A stretch of DNA of 64,000 nt from Rutpela maculata (Eukaryota; Arthropoda; Insecta; Coleoptera; Cerambycidae). Shown here one piece after another: positions 22,595 through 34,015 of this stretch. The notes under the pieces are model-generated. The model was not told the DNA's origin, ran no database searches, and saw only the letters and a program-made list of their open reading frames with translations. Numbering within the stretch: position 1 is the first letter of the stretch; the number at the start of each line of letters is the position of its first letter. The stretch lies in the NCBI GenBank assembly GCA_936432065.2, contig OW386285.2, positions 366,669,249 through 366,733,248 of the forward strand. Direction: 5' to 3'. The position numbers and the translations under genes were made by a program.

Positions 22595-22930
22595 CCATAT
22601 CAACTGGAGAGCTGATGGGAAAAATCTTTGGTGTGACCTGAAACCTTATGACTAATAGGCAACAGTAATTACAATCCCACTGGATCAAGCAGATTCGTTT
22701 TCAAACAGTGTGAGGTACACATGTTTGGTGTGGAGTATTTAATGGACATTTCATTGAACCACACTTTTACGAAGGCATTTTAAGAGGACAACGTTATTTA
22801 GATTTCCCACAGAACATGTTACCCAAACTTTTGGAAGGTATTTCTGACGCAGAACGGGATATAATAGTGTGGCAATCAGACAAAATGCAGGAACAGAATC
22901 TACAAGATTCAGAAGCAAACGCAGTTAACA
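22595..22930 (+). pseudogene. Fragment of a mariner-like transposase catalytic domain
   Basis: The frame around 22717-22905 reads WCGVFNGHFIEPHFYEGI, then GQRYLDFPQNMLPKLLEGIS and ERDIIVWQSDK. This corresponds to the segment between the first and second acidic catalytic residues and beyond in long mariner-like transposases (the family form has an NVWAGI-like start and a WFQQDGAPPH-like end). Here WQSD replaces the QQD region. Neither the helix-turn-helix nor a C-terminus is visible, and no terminal repeats were found. Confidence 0.7.
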
Positions 22931-23169
22931 AGCCAATCTGTACCTTGACTAAACAACTGTGTCTGTAGCATCATTATGTGCCTAATCTAATGCTGTCGAA
23001 GCAGTTATAGAATCCGCATCTGCCTCTGCCAACCGCACCTGTATGTTTAATGACAAGCAACGTCTTGCAGAAACTTCTATAAATTATTTTTTGTTCCTAC
23101 TGTTGCTGAAGAACTCGGCCTGCGTTGTTGTCGTTAGTGTATTTCATAATTATTTATTATTAATTATTA

Positions 23170-24655
23170 TTCATAGTTTTTATGAAATAAAGGATGCTAG
23201 GATGAAAGGATGTGGTGTAGCAAACAGGAAACCTAGCCTCCAAGAATTAAAAAACGCTATTAAACTTTTAAACTCAGGAAAAGCCCCTGGTTCTGATAAT
23301 ATACCACCCGACTTGCTTAGAGCTAGCGAAAACACAACAGCCCACGTTTTTCGTCTAATAGTAGTTCACGCATGGAATGAGAAAAGAATGCCTGCAGAGT
23401 GGAAAGTAGGCTTAATTGTCAACCTTCCAAAGAAAGGCGTAGCAAAACTGGCGTGGCATGACCCTACTTAATTCAGTCAACAAGGTACTAGCAATAATAA
23501 TATTGAAAAGGCTAAGCCTCTTCCCCTCCTAAACTCAACCATTAGGCCAGAGCTAGCTGGATCCCGCCCCGATAGATCTTGCACTAACCAAATAAACACG
23601 CCCAGGAAAATCATCGAACAATACCATGAATAATACTCGCCACTCTTCCTAGTCTTCATAGATTTGACATCGAGCTCATACCAAAATATGAGAGGTCTCG
23701 AGGCAGAAACAGATTATCAAGAAAGTTAATCAGAATAATCAGAACATTATAACGGTGCAACATGCCAAGTATTATGCAGAGTGAGGAAATCTGTGATAAC
23801 TGAGAGTGAAACTGATGCGTACTTTCACCACTCGTGTTTAATATCATACTAGACTGTGTAATGAGGAAAGTGAGCCGTACGTAAACAGGAATCCGATGGG
23901 GACTGACATGTAGACTAGAAAACTTGAATTATGCAGATGACATCTTATGTCTCACACTTTATATGACATCAGGATTAAGCGTATACCTTGGAAAGGGAAG
24001 CAGCTTAGATGGAACTGAATAAGCACCAGTAGAAATGCGTATCATTAGTATGAACCAAGAAAATCTGTGCGTTCAAATTTAGTGATAGAGAGTCACCGCA
24101 TTCGACTAGCTAGTAGTTAATAACACTAGAGGAACAGATCGCGACATACAACAAAAACTCTTAAAAGCTAAGAGGGAGCTCTTAGTGGCATGTGGTGGTC
24201 TTCCGTATATTCGAACAGAACAAACTACGCTTATTTAACAGCAGTGTCAAATCAATCCTACTGTATGGATGTGAAACGTGGAAGAGCATTAAATCCACGT
24301 ATCACATGATGCAGATCTTCGTCAATCGATAGTTGGGCAGGATAATGCCCACATTCTGGCCAACCCAAATTACTAACATGGAACTATGGGAAATATCGGG
24401 ATAGAGAGAGATACGAGTTGAAAAAAGGTCACGAAAGTGAATGTGGCTGAGCCACACGCTTAGGAGACCAGAGGATACTATCTCAAGGGCTGGGAACCCT
24501 GAAGGTAGCCGAAGAGTCGGAAGACCAAAGGTCACGTTGAAGAAAACCACGTTAGAAGAGGCAAGACACAGGGATAAGACGTGGGGAGAAATAAAAGTAC
24601 TGACCAGGAACAGAGTCAAATGCCTGATAACACCACATGTATGCGTGTTACGCTG
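23170..24655 (+). mobile_element. Degenerate RTE-like LINE: reverse transcriptase to C-terminus
   Basis: An open segment (to 23471) has KPSLQELKNAIKLLNSGKAP, GSDNIPPDLLRA, then RMPAEWKVGLIVNLPKKG, the N-terminal fingers of a non-LTR reverse transcriptase. Much later NYADDILCL appears (catalytic YADD, 23930-23941). The C-terminal part reads ILLYGCETWKS (about 24258), FWPTQITNMELWEISG, WLSHTLRRPED and GSRRVGRPKVTLKKTTLEEA, ending near 24640. The YGCETW...RGRPK style of ending is typical of RTE-like and related LINEs. Many stops and frameshifts make it inactive. Confidence 0.85.
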
Positions 24656-24885
24656 CAATCTTTTACTGATTGGATGAATTTTGACACGACATGAAATGCA
24701 AAATTTTGATTGGTTAATACATTTAGTAAAAAATTATCGAGCATATTATAAGGAAAATTTATTGACAGTTCTAAAAACCAATTAAATTTCGTTATTTCTT
24801 GTCATGTGAGATAAATCACCCAATCAATTTAACATTGCACTGGTAACACCATCCAAGAAAATTTTCAATCACTATGACAATAAAA
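24656..24885. other. Spacer between two LINE 3' ends
   Basis: About 230 AT-rich bases of unrelated sequence separate the two near-identical LINE C-terminal copies. No feature recognised in it. Confidence 0.5.
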
Positions 24886-25285
24886 TTCTACTGTATGGAT
24901 GTGAAATGTGGAAGAGCACTAAATCCACGTATCACATGATGCAGGTCTTCGTCAATCGATGGTTGCGCAGGATAATGCCCACATTCTGGCCAACCCAAAT
25001 TACTAACATGGAATTATGGAAAATACCGGGATAGAGAGAGATACGAGTTGAAAAAAGGTCACGAAAGTGTATATGGCTGAGCCACACGCTTGGGAGACCA
25101 GAGGATACCATCTCAAGGGCTGGGAACCCTCAAGGTAGCCGAAGAGTCGGAAGACCAAAGGTCACGTTGACGAAAACCACGTTAGAACAGGGAAAACACG
25201 GGGATAAGACGTGGGGAGAAATAAAAGAACTGACCAGGAACAGAGTCAAATGAATGACAGGACTGAATTATGGCAAGTAGTGTAC
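24886..25285 (+). mobile_element. Second copy of the same LINE 3' end
   Basis: Starting at TTCTACTGTATGGATGTGAA the sequence repeats 24253-24640 with few changes (MWKSTKSTYHMMQVF, GRPEDTISRAGNP, GRPKVTLTKTTLEQ). It ends slightly further on, with KELTRNRVK and a stop near 25280. The two copies are in the same orientation, about 640 bases apart. It has no reverse transcriptase of its own, so it is either a 5'-truncated insertion next to the first or a local duplication. Confidence 0.88.
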
Positions 25286-25289
25286 GGTT

Positions 25290-26900
25290 AACACCATTTT
25301 GTAGCATTACGTCAAATTTGGTCAAATAAAAAATATGATAATAATAAAAAAGATTGATAATTTTATACTGAACAAACTTAAATAAAAGTTATAGGCTTAC
25401 TTTGTCGCCTATTTTTTCTAAATTACTGTGAAATACACAGAGTGTTCCTTTAAAGCGGGTCAGCGTTCAAATTTTCCATGTGAGGTCATGGAGCTAGCTA
25501 ACTGAAATTTGTAGGGTTGATTGCCAGCAAAGTAGGACAGTTTTTAATATGGGTACAAAATTTCTTTTTCTATCTTTATATTTTTCCCTAGAGTGTTGTA
25601 AAGTTAAGGAATAATTTTTGTTTTAATAAAATTTTAGAAAGATTGTTTTCGTGTTCAAATAGTTTCGGTTCCAATGTTACAACGTCAAAAAAAAATCATG
25701 ACTTTAGTGATAATAGTTAAACAGGAATGACGAAAGGACCCCACACTAGTCTTATGGAAAAGTGGTTGCGGTCAAATTGGCTGAATTTTTAATATGTTGT
25801 AGATTTAGACTCCTCTCGTGGGCCCAACTCAATCCTATTTCTAGTTTCCGAGATAAAGCTCAAGAAATGTACCAAAATGACCTCTTGTACAATTAAAAAA
25901 AAATTCGAATTCATGATTTTTTTCGTACTTTATATTGTGATACGTTCTAATAGCCTTGTATATTTTTTACTAAGATTAGTGCGGGGTCCTTTGACAAAAC
26001 CGGAGTTTGGCCAAAATGACCTGAAAACCTAACTCCTGAACGAACAAATTTTGCTTAACATACATGGGGGTATAATCGATGCGTATTGAGGCCCTCCATC
26101 ATCCAGCGCCGGCTGGTCAGTCCTCAGTGAAATACCCTGTACCTCTTGCTTTTGAGAGATTTTTTTACCAAATTAAAAAAAAATGAGTACTATAATTGTA
26201 ATATCACGATTTAGACGTGCGCGTTGACCCTATAAATACCCTCATCGCCACACCTCTGGCTGAAATAGAAAAATGAGAATTATTAAGATCGATATATGTA
26301 TAAAGGGTCGCGTGCCGTTAAGGCCAGTGCACCTATATCGCCATTATGTATTATTTATTTTTATTGATATAATGCAAGCAAAATTTGCTGCGGGACGTGA
26401 TGTTAAAATGCATTGCTGTTTTATGTCGCGGAAATGAATGCAATAATTATGGAGATTTATCGGAATGTCTGCCTTACAAACCGTTATGGCGGCAAAGAAC
26501 TTCATTCTTAATTCTAATTATTTGTTATGTAATGTTTTATATGGTATAAAATATACCGGAGTAAGGTTGGGTTAATAAATTGATATCGTCCTTAAGCTAT
26601 GTTACCATTTCCTTTATCCTAAAGAGATTAATTTACATACCTACCATAAAGTACTATTACCTTTTATTTAACGAATTGCTGATTGCTTGCACCATAATTT
26701 TTATCATAAAGGACACACATTTTGCAATTTATTGAACATTGACCGATAAACCGAAATACACGATTATAATTTATAACGTAGTTTGACATGTTTTACATGT
26801 ATTAAAAATGGAGAGGTTACAGCAAGCAAACATTGATATAAGACCAGATCTTTACGTTTTGAAATCTTAGGAACACGAAAAAGTGGCTTTTAAAAATGTC
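25290..26900. other. No gene recognised; probably old interspersed repeat
   Basis: The part 25440-26160 has a mixed-composition, noncoding look, beginning CAGAGTGTTCCTTTAAAGCG and ending ATACCCTGTACC, reminiscent of foldback termini elsewhere, but I could not pair its ends. The rest (26160-26900) is AT-rich with no supported feature. Confidence 0.35.
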
Positions 26901-27289
26901 TGTACACAGTGGATTCATGAAGTAGTAGATAAATTCTATAAAAAAATTTACATTTTTTTTAGGGAAAAAAACTCTCTTTTTTGTTACGGAATTTGAAAGA
27001 GCGCATTTTTTACTGGTAATGAAAAAAATTCAAAAAAGCTAAATAGAATAATAGCACTCCGTTCACAGCCTGACAGTAGCCAAATCGACAGTTTTTTTTT
27101 ATACTTTCGCTGATAAAAACTGAAATCGTCGTCATTAGAATGTTTTTTTATTTATTTTCCTAAATGTACAAATTCCGATTGCATGACTAACGATTTCGCG
27201 TGTAATTTGCACGAGCAGTGTGTTTGAAGTGTAGCTGTTAATTATTTGTTTAAAAATCATTAAATTAACCGAACGTGAAAGAATTGAAA

Positions 27290-27625
27290 TTATTTCCATG
27301 ATTGGTTTTGGTAACAGGAAGCGTATCCAAACAAATTGTTGAATTGTTCAATGCAACTCACCCTGATCGGCAACCTATTAGCCAAAGCATGGTAAGGTTA
27401 AAATTCAAGGAATTTCGGCATGTTTGCGATCTTCCTAAATCTGGTCGGCCACAAGAAGATCAGCTTAATGTTTTGTTGACAGTGCAAGAAAGTCCTTACT
27501 CCATACTTGGACATTCATCTAATTCTAATATCCTTATAAGGTATGCCTGGTTCATGAACTGTCTGATTTTGATCGGCGAAATCAATTCTACGAGCAACTG
27601 CAAGAAGTATGCAATGATGATAGAA
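27290..27625 (+). pseudogene. Mariner-like transposase, N-terminal part
   Basis: The open frame reads KQIVELFNATHPDRQPISQS, then CDLPKSGRPQEDQLNVLLTV, which is the helix-turn-helix DNA-binding part and the linker of a long mariner-like transposase. The start methionine region near 27270 is in a different frame. A shifted frame at about 27555-27615 adds HELSDFDRRNQFYEQLQ-like text, the usual lead into the catalytic domain. Then the nested LINE begins. The remaining half is at 29640-30165. Confidence 0.8.
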
Positions 27626-27629
27626 TAGA

Positions 27630-29600
27630 ATAAGTTTTTATTTGTGTGCAAAAAATTGTTCAAAAATAAACAGTTCAGTCACAGAAACCTAGAAGAAGGT
27701 TTGTTCGTGACTCCTGTAATATTTACAATTTGTTAATAGAGCAGTAATAAAATTACATGTAAAAAGTTTATAAAAAACCTTAAAATTATACTTATACTAG
27801 AGTAAAACTAAGTAAAATAATACAAAGTATATATAGTCTTACAAAATAAAATAAAGTGTTAAGTTACTGATTTTACAAGTTTCTTAAATACAATTAAATA
27901 GTACTAAAGTAAAACTGAAATAAAATGATACAAAAACACATTCTTACACTAAAATAATATAACGTTTTAAGCAATTTAATAATTATACAAGTTAGACATA
28001 ATGACAAAAATATAGGACGCTAGATAAATATGTAATCAAGATTTAAATTTGAATTTTTAATCCACATTTTAATTTTTTTACTGTATAAAATAGCCATTAA
28101 ATAGTCTAAGTTCATTCAGTAGTATGTTGTAAATTTTAGAAAGGTAATACAGGAAATATTTTTGAGTTGTCGTTTTATGTGAGATAGGAAGTATATTTTA
28201 TGGCTCTGGTGTCATATTCATGTTCAAAAAGTCTTACGGAATTTTTATGCTTCTAATAATATTTCGATATATCAAATATATACAGTTCTCTTAAAGTGAG
28301 AACATTAAAATTCGAGAACAAGATTCTAGTTGGGTAACGCATTGGTTTTAATAATTATTTTCTGACAGACAACTACTTTTTCTAGATTATTTTTATAAGT
28401 TCCACCTCAGGACAGAATGCCATACGTTAACAATGGCTGTACAAGAGCATAATAACAATTCCTAATCAATTTATTACTAAGAATGCCGCTTAAACTTTTA
28501 AATATGAACATGCATTTTTTAAATCTTTTAGTTAAACAGTTAATGTGTTCATGCCATTTAAGAGACTGATCAATGATTACGCCGAGGTATTTGATGTTAT
28601 TGGTTTGTTCAATATACGAGGAACAATTACAAGCATTTCGATTGCATATATCCTGGAGTAAAATTAATTGATTTAAATTGACTATGTGTATTGAGTAAAA
28701 TGTGTTCAGATTTTGAGCGAACATCCTCCCAAGAATCACCACTGATGTGAATAACTGTATCGTCGGCATAAGAAAATATACTCAACTATCCGTATCACTA
28801 TTTATGAGCAGATCATTAACGTAAATTATGAAAAGTACAGGGCCAAGATCTGTGCCTTGTGGTACACCACACGATACTGTTGACTCACTGCTCCTTTCAT
28901 TATTTGTTACAATATATTGTTGTCTGTTACCGAGATAAGTTTTTATTAAGTTATAGGAACTGCCTCGGATCCCGTACATTTCTAATTTTTCCAAAAGCTT
29001 TACATGGCTGATAGTATCAAATGCCTTTGCTAGATCTAGAAAGATAGCAGCTGTCGGTATGCTTTTATTTACATCATTATATATCTTTGTTGTCAATGCC
29101 GTAATTGCATCCTGGGTGCATTTCTTTTGTCTGAATCCGAATTGATTATTTGAAAGGATGTTGTATTTTTCGAAATAATTTTAGAATCATGCGGTTATTG
29201 CTTTCTCAAAAATTTTTGCTATATTTGATATGAGAGAGATTGGACGATAGTTTGCCATCTGATTACGATCGCAACGTTTATGTAATGGTTTAACAATACC
29301 ACACTTTAATATTTGAGGAAATATTCCCGACATCATTGACATATTTAATAACTGAGTTAGTGGTTTCACTATATATAATAATATTATTTTTATGGTAGAT
29401 GATCGTATGCCATCTATTCCTGGAGCGACATTATTGCATAGACTGTTAATGTAATTGCTAGTTTCTTGTTCAAGTACCGGCTCTAAAAACAATGAATGAG
29501 CAACTCGTTTATTTTCGCTGGTAGTATTATTATTAGTTTTTGTGATGTTTGGACCAACATTTAAAAAATGATTGTTAAAACATTCCACAATTTCTTTATT
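27630..29600 (-). mobile_element. Nested Jockey/CR1-like LINE (reverse transcriptase)
   Basis: Minus strand, N to C: ECFNNHFLNVGPNI and GIDGIRSSTIKII, KPLHKRCDRNQMANYRPISL (29588-29187); FLDLAKAFDTISHVKLLEKL and CGVPQGTDLGPVLFIIYVND (29096-28782); YADDTV in another frame (28759-28770); and KYLGVIIDQSLKWHEHINCL to QPLLTYGILS (28769-28407). These are the ordered blocks of a Jockey/CR1-type reverse transcriptase. The endonuclease is missing (5' truncation). The 3' untranslated tail fills 28400-27630. Frameshifts at about 29180 and 28780 disable it. Confidence 0.88.
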
Positions 29601-29639
29601 TTTTGTTATTAACTTTGTAAAAGAATATTTTTTTCGGAA

Positions 29640-30165
29640 GAAGGTACCTTTGTTGTTTTAAATGGGTATGTTAACAGGAAAAATTGTCGTTATTGGGCTG
29701 CACCGAATCCACATTGTATGATGGAGTATCACCTTCAAAAATTAAATGTGTGGTGTGAGTTAGCTGATGAAAGAGTTTTAGGTTATGTTTCTTTTACAAG
29801 ACCCTAACTGTTGCGAGGCATTTGCATTTTCTTCAAGATACCCTCCTTCCCGCACTGGTAGCTGTATCCAGATCCAGAAGAACCCGATTTTCCTAAAAAC
29901 GACTTCTCTCCACAATATGGAGCACCTCCCCATTAGCAGCCCCTGTCCGAGCCTATTTAAATAAGATATTTCCAAATCGTTGGATAGGGAGAAGGGAGGC
30001 AGTTGAGTGACCAGCTGGATTGCCAGATCTGACGCCCCTCGATTACTTTCTGTTGGGATATCTTAAAAGCAAAGTATACATGAATCGTCTAGTATATGAG
30101 AAAGATTTAAAGAGAAGAATTCGTCAGGAACCAGTCTTCATCACCGGAAATTATTGACAACATTT
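29640..30165 (+). pseudogene. Mariner-like transposase, C-terminal part after the LINE
   Basis: Continues the gene from 27.6 kb: TFVVLNGYVNRKNCRYWAAP (about 29645-29710), KLNVWCELADERVLGYV (second acidic region), and PDLTPLDYFLLGYLKSKVYM (about 30035-30090), which holds the third catalytic aspartate region. The sequence corresponding to the FQQDGAPPH block is only recognisable as scattered text near 29900-29930. The first catalytic acidic residue, expected just before TFVVLNG, appears to be lost at the insertion junction. Multiple frameshifts; non-functional. Confidence 0.8.
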
Positions 30166-30344
30166 AAAAAGAGTTTATTAGATATTTTTCAAAATAATTT
30201 GTACACTTTTTATAGAATTTATCCCTTACTTTGTATGTGAATAAGACCACGCCGAAAGTAGCGAGCCAATTTTGATAAAATTTGGCACAAGAGTAATATT
30301 GCTATTGACTATATGAGCTGAAAAGATTTTGATGCAGATTACAC

Positions 30345-31955
30345 AGCCCCACAAAAAAAAAGTTCAAAGCAGCGAACCAAACCCATGTATCTCTATGTAT
30401 TTTCGGTAGCTGAATCCGAATCCGGGGTCAAAAAAAATGGTACACCCCCAAAATCATTAGCTAGAGCCCCCTGAAATGGGATAAAAAAAAGATTAAGCTA
30501 CGAGAATAGTTGTTACTTCTTAATCAATCGAATTATACAAATTAAGGTTAAACAGCAGTGTACGTACAATAGATATGAAACACACCACCAGTGAGGGGGC
30601 GAAAACTAGCCCCATATATAAAAAAATCGATCCAAAACAGCAATGACTGCTGAAAAAGCTCGAAATGTCTAAGTTTTGTTAAAATGTTAAGAAACTACAT
30701 CAGGTCCGACGTAATCTTCATACACCGCCCCTATAGGGTTGAGAACAACTACCCTTAAGTTCAAAGGACACGAGAAAAACAAGAAAAAGCGTAAAATCCA
30801 ACAGGATTTCTATTTTCATTGAAATTGCGTAGTACTTTAGAATAGAACCAGAAACTTACGTACCATCAACATCCTACACTGTCAACCCTCAGAGGGTGTA
30901 AAAACTACCCCCTATGTAAGATTTAATTATAAAAAATTTCAGTGAGTTCTATAAAAATTAGGAACACCTGCGTTGTGTGGAAGAGAGAAGAAACTAGAAT
31001 ATGTTCGACGATGTGCTTGAAAACCACCCCCACGGGGTTGCGAGATACTACCCTCATATCTGTAGGATGCTGGAAAAACAGAGAAACTAACCGGATTTAC
31101 ATTTTAATGGATGCTATGATTGGCAAAAATCGTGTTGCACACTTAGAAGTTTGAAACTCATGTCCTATAAATGTTATTAAATAACACCCCCAGAAAGGAT
31201 GTAAACTACCGTAATTCAAGATGTAACGAAAAAGCTATACTGTTGCTTATTTGTTTCATTTTCCATAGTTTTTATCAACCCCGTGGGGGTGGTTTTCAAG
31301 CACAGCGTCGAACATAGTCTAGTGTCTTCTCTCTTCGACACAACGCAGGTGTTTCGAATTTTTATAGAAGTCACTGTAAGTTTTTATAGTCAAACCTTAC
31401 ATAGGGGGTAGTTTTCACACCCTCTGAGGGTTGACACTGTAGAATGTTGATGGTACGTAAGTTTCAGTTAATCATACCATCCATGAAAATAGAAATCCTG
31501 TTGCATTTTACGTTTTTTCTTGTTTTTTCTCGTGTCCTTTAAACTTGGGGGTGGTTGTTCTCAACTCTATAGGGGCAGTTTATGAAGATTACGTCGGACC
31601 TGATGCAGTTTCTTATCACTTTAACCAAACTTAGACATTTTGAGTTTTTTCAGCAGTCATTGCTGTTTTGGATCGATTTTTTATACATGGGGGCTAGTTT
31701 TCGCCCCTCCTTGGGGGTGTGCTTCATATCTATTGTATGTACACCTTAATTTGTATAATTCGATTGATTAAGATGTAACAATTATTCTCGTAGCTTAATA
31801 TTCTTTTTACTTCATTTCAGGGGTGTTTTTTGGCTCTAGCTAATGATTTTCTTGACCCCGCATTAGGATTCAGCGACCGAAAATACATAGAAATACATGG
31901 GTCTGGTTCGCTGCTTTGAACTTTTTTTTTCTTGTAGGGCTGTGTTATTTAATAC
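30345..31955. repeat. Large foldback element, arms about 690 bases
   Basis: The outer ends pair as CACAGCCCCACAAAAA (left) against TTTCTTGTAGGGCTGTG (right). Pairing proceeds through AAGTTCAAAGCAGCGAACCA / GGTTCGCTGCTTTGAACTT and TACATAGA words to CCCCCACGGGGTTG (31028-31041) against CAACCCCGTGGGGGT (31276-31290). The loop is about 235 bases. Many arm segments are C/G-rich (CACCACCAGTGAGGGGGCG). No transposase is present. Confidence 0.88.
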
Positions 31956-33150
31956 CCTTTTGAATATTACCCAGTCATTTTAGAATATTTAAGGTCATAA
32001 TCGAACTGGTAGAGATAAAAATTGGTATGCATACGTATTTAAGGCCCTTCTTTCACTTTCCAAAATATAAGCTGTCGGGACCATGAGGAATCGCCGCCAT
32101 CTTGGAAAATTGCATATTTTTGTATTTTTTTAAAAACTATACTCTATAAAAATGAAATTTATTATCAAAATGAAAATTTATGAAATTCTAAACAAAAAGA
32201 ACGAATAAATATGACAAAGAAATTAAGCCTTCTTCTTACAAGGAGTGTAGCAAAAAGTTTTGGAATAAATCTTTGTCTCGCAAGTCATTTGTTTAAATGA
32301 AAGAATGTTTCAAATTTTGTATTTTCGCAGTTTTTCTTAAATATATCTGGTTGTATAGCTCGTATCGCAATGAATAAAAAAAAGAGATTGTTCATAACAA
32401 AATTCTGCGGAAAACTAGATTTATCCGAATCTTTTGGGGTTGTCTACTATATGTGGCGTGTTTATGTCATGTTTTTAATACATCTTAGTTGTCGATATAA
32501 TGTTGAACAAGTTTGTGGTTGTATTTAGCATGATAAGAGCTTCCAAATGAGATTTCACTATACGCCAATAGGTACATTTAAAAGAACAAAATGGTAATTC
32601 AGATTTCTTTTGAAAACCTGGTAACCTGCTGTTGGGTTATTTTCGCCGTTAATTTAGATTCACTTTCAAGACATTTTATATAAAACAGTAAACAGTTAAC
32701 ATTACTTTCAAGCCTTTGGAGACGATTAATTTTATCGTATAAGCGATGATTTCTAATTGTTACTACTCAAGATTCCAGCACGTATTTCGCCATGTTATTG
32801 CTTACAAGAGCTTTCATCACTCCAGTTCGCTATTTACATTGTTTTAATTAATATTTATTTGTGTATCAGTTCACCTTACAGATCTCTCTGTACTCGACGA
32901 CAAAATGGATATTTGGTTATTAGCATTAGCTCAAACAAAACGATTAGGCCAGGAAACGAAGACATTAATTCGGAAATAAGTAGTGCTCAACGGATTATTA
33001 TTTTAAGTTGTTAGGAGTAACATACCAAAAGTCCCCAGCCGTGGGCCTCGTGCGTTAGGCAGGAGGGGGGTGGAAAAGTCCGGTTTGTAAAAAAAAATGT
33101 GACACAAACTTGTCTAAGCACAATACAAAACAAGTTAATGTAAACAAGCA
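31956..33150. other. AT-rich stretch, nothing firmly recognised
   Basis: A small block near 32040-32110 (AATCGCCGCCATCTTGGAAA) has the look of the CCAAGATGGCGG motif found in the 57-kb tandem repeat, but no clear homology can be shown. No gene. Confidence 0.35.
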
Positions 33151-33510
33151 TATATTGATACAAACCTGCAAATGAACTCTAAGGGAGTGTTGGCGAGCAG
33201 CCCTTTAGCAAAGGCCTGGTGTCGTACCCTGTTCAGGTCTGCTCCTTATGGGGCCTGGTACAATGCCAAAAAAGCTGCTCTCCTGCATCAGCTACCATGT
33301 CCTGTGTTGCTGAGGGATCACAGAAGACTTTGTAGCTGTCTGTGACCTGCCTTCAGAAATGCTTTCACCACACGTCCCTTGCTCTTGTGAATAGCGGAGG
33401 TAGTATCACAACCGCTGAACGAATGGAGCAACAGAATGGTCCATTCGTTCAGCGGTTGTGATACTACCTCCGCTATTCACAACAAGATCAAGGAAAAATT
33501 GTTATCGTTT
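33150..33510. pseudogene. SGCDTTSA-family fragment (copy B) ending in an exact inverted duplication
   Basis: On the plus strand about 33442-33500 reads FSGCDTTSAIHNKIKEK. Immediately upstream the inverse of the same segment lies on the minus strand, and that strand continues with further family-like text to about 33170 (VPGPIRSRPEQGTTPG, SLRVHLQV). So the coding core is present head-to-head in both directions. It is surrounded by no terminal repeats. Function unknown; see the entry for the 43-bp hairpin. Confidence 0.6.
33385..33482. repeat. 43-bp perfect hairpin with a 12-base loop
   Basis: The arm at 33385-33427 starts TTGTGAATAGCGGAGGTAGT and ends ACGAATGGA; the arm at 33440-33482 is its exact reverse complement, 43 of 43 bases by hand comparison. 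The loop is GCAACAGAATGG (33428-33439). Pairing continues imperfectly outside (CTTGCTC against CAAGATCAAGG). The stem lies inside an SGCDTTSA coding core. Confidence 0.95.
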
Positions 33511-33655
33511 AACACGTTCAGCGCCAAGCTCTCAGGGCGAATTTTCGTTATTTTTAAAGAATTTTATGTTTTTATATTAGTTGGTGTATCTTTTTAGATA
33601 CACAATGTTTTAACAATGTGTATCGAAAAAGATACACTGGCGCTGAATGTGTTAA
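33509..33655. mobile_element. piggyBac-type MITE (147 bp) flanked by TTAA
   Basis: Left end TTAACACGTTCAGCGCCA (33509-33526) and right end TGGCGCTGAATGTGTTAA (33638-33655) are inverse with one mismatch in 18. The TTAA at both ends is the piggyBac target. The ACGTTCAGCGCC core resembles known piggyBac-like termini. Two internal hairpins, GTGTATCTTTTTAGATACAC and GTGTATCGAAAAAGATACAC, sit near 33582 and 33617. It carries no gene. Confidence 0.85.
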
Positions 33656-33689
33656 TCACTTACCTCACTTGAAAGAAGAAAAAATTTGC

Positions 33690-34015
33690 ATGCATTCCTG
33701 CAGTATTTATAAAATTAACATATATATTAATTTCAAATGATCGTAATATTTTCTTTTTCTTCAAAGTAAAATGACTTGAAAAATTATTTTGAAATGCTCG
33801 TAATATTCATACATAATTTTTTTCTTCAAAGTGAAATTCGATACGAAAAATGGCACAAATTCCAGTACGGAATATGAAATTCTTGAGCACACTTCTGCAG
33901 CACAATATTCATATTTAAAATTACGCCCTAAAAAGTTAAATTTTCATCAAAAAATGGCACGAATTCGATACTGGAATATGGAATTTCTATTTCGACCCAA
34001 AAAACCTCCTGAAGA
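33690..34015. repeat. Degenerate short tandem repeats
   Basis: AATGATCGTAATATTTTCTT (about 33737) is echoed by AATGCTCGTAATATTCATAC (about 33793). Likewise AAAAATGGCACAAATTCCAG (about 33845) is echoed by AAAAATGGCACGAATTCGAT (about 33951). Spacings are roughly 56 and 106. No coding meaning is seen. Confidence 0.5.

Larger units (their letters stand above)
26908..30240 (+). mobile_element. Mariner-like DNA transposon split by a nested LINE
   Basis: Terminal repeats: AGTAGATAAATTCTATAAAA at 26924-26943 and the inverse of TTTTTATAGAATTTATCCCT at 30207-30226. The transposase reads plus strand from about 27290 to 27620, stops where a minus-strand LINE begins, and resumes at about 29640 and runs to about 30160. 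This order shows the transposon was there first and the LINE landed in its gene. A solo copy of the end lies at 3798-3852. Confidence 0.85.

Noticed and set aside
27200..30240. Two separate transposase genes around a LINE
   Set aside because: The N- and C-terminal pieces do not overlap, run in the same direction and lie between one pair of terminal repeats, so one split gene is simpler.
33370..33490. CRISPR-like or bacterial structure suggested by the strong hairpin
   Set aside because: No regularly spaced repeats exist and all context is eukaryotic transposon DNA.
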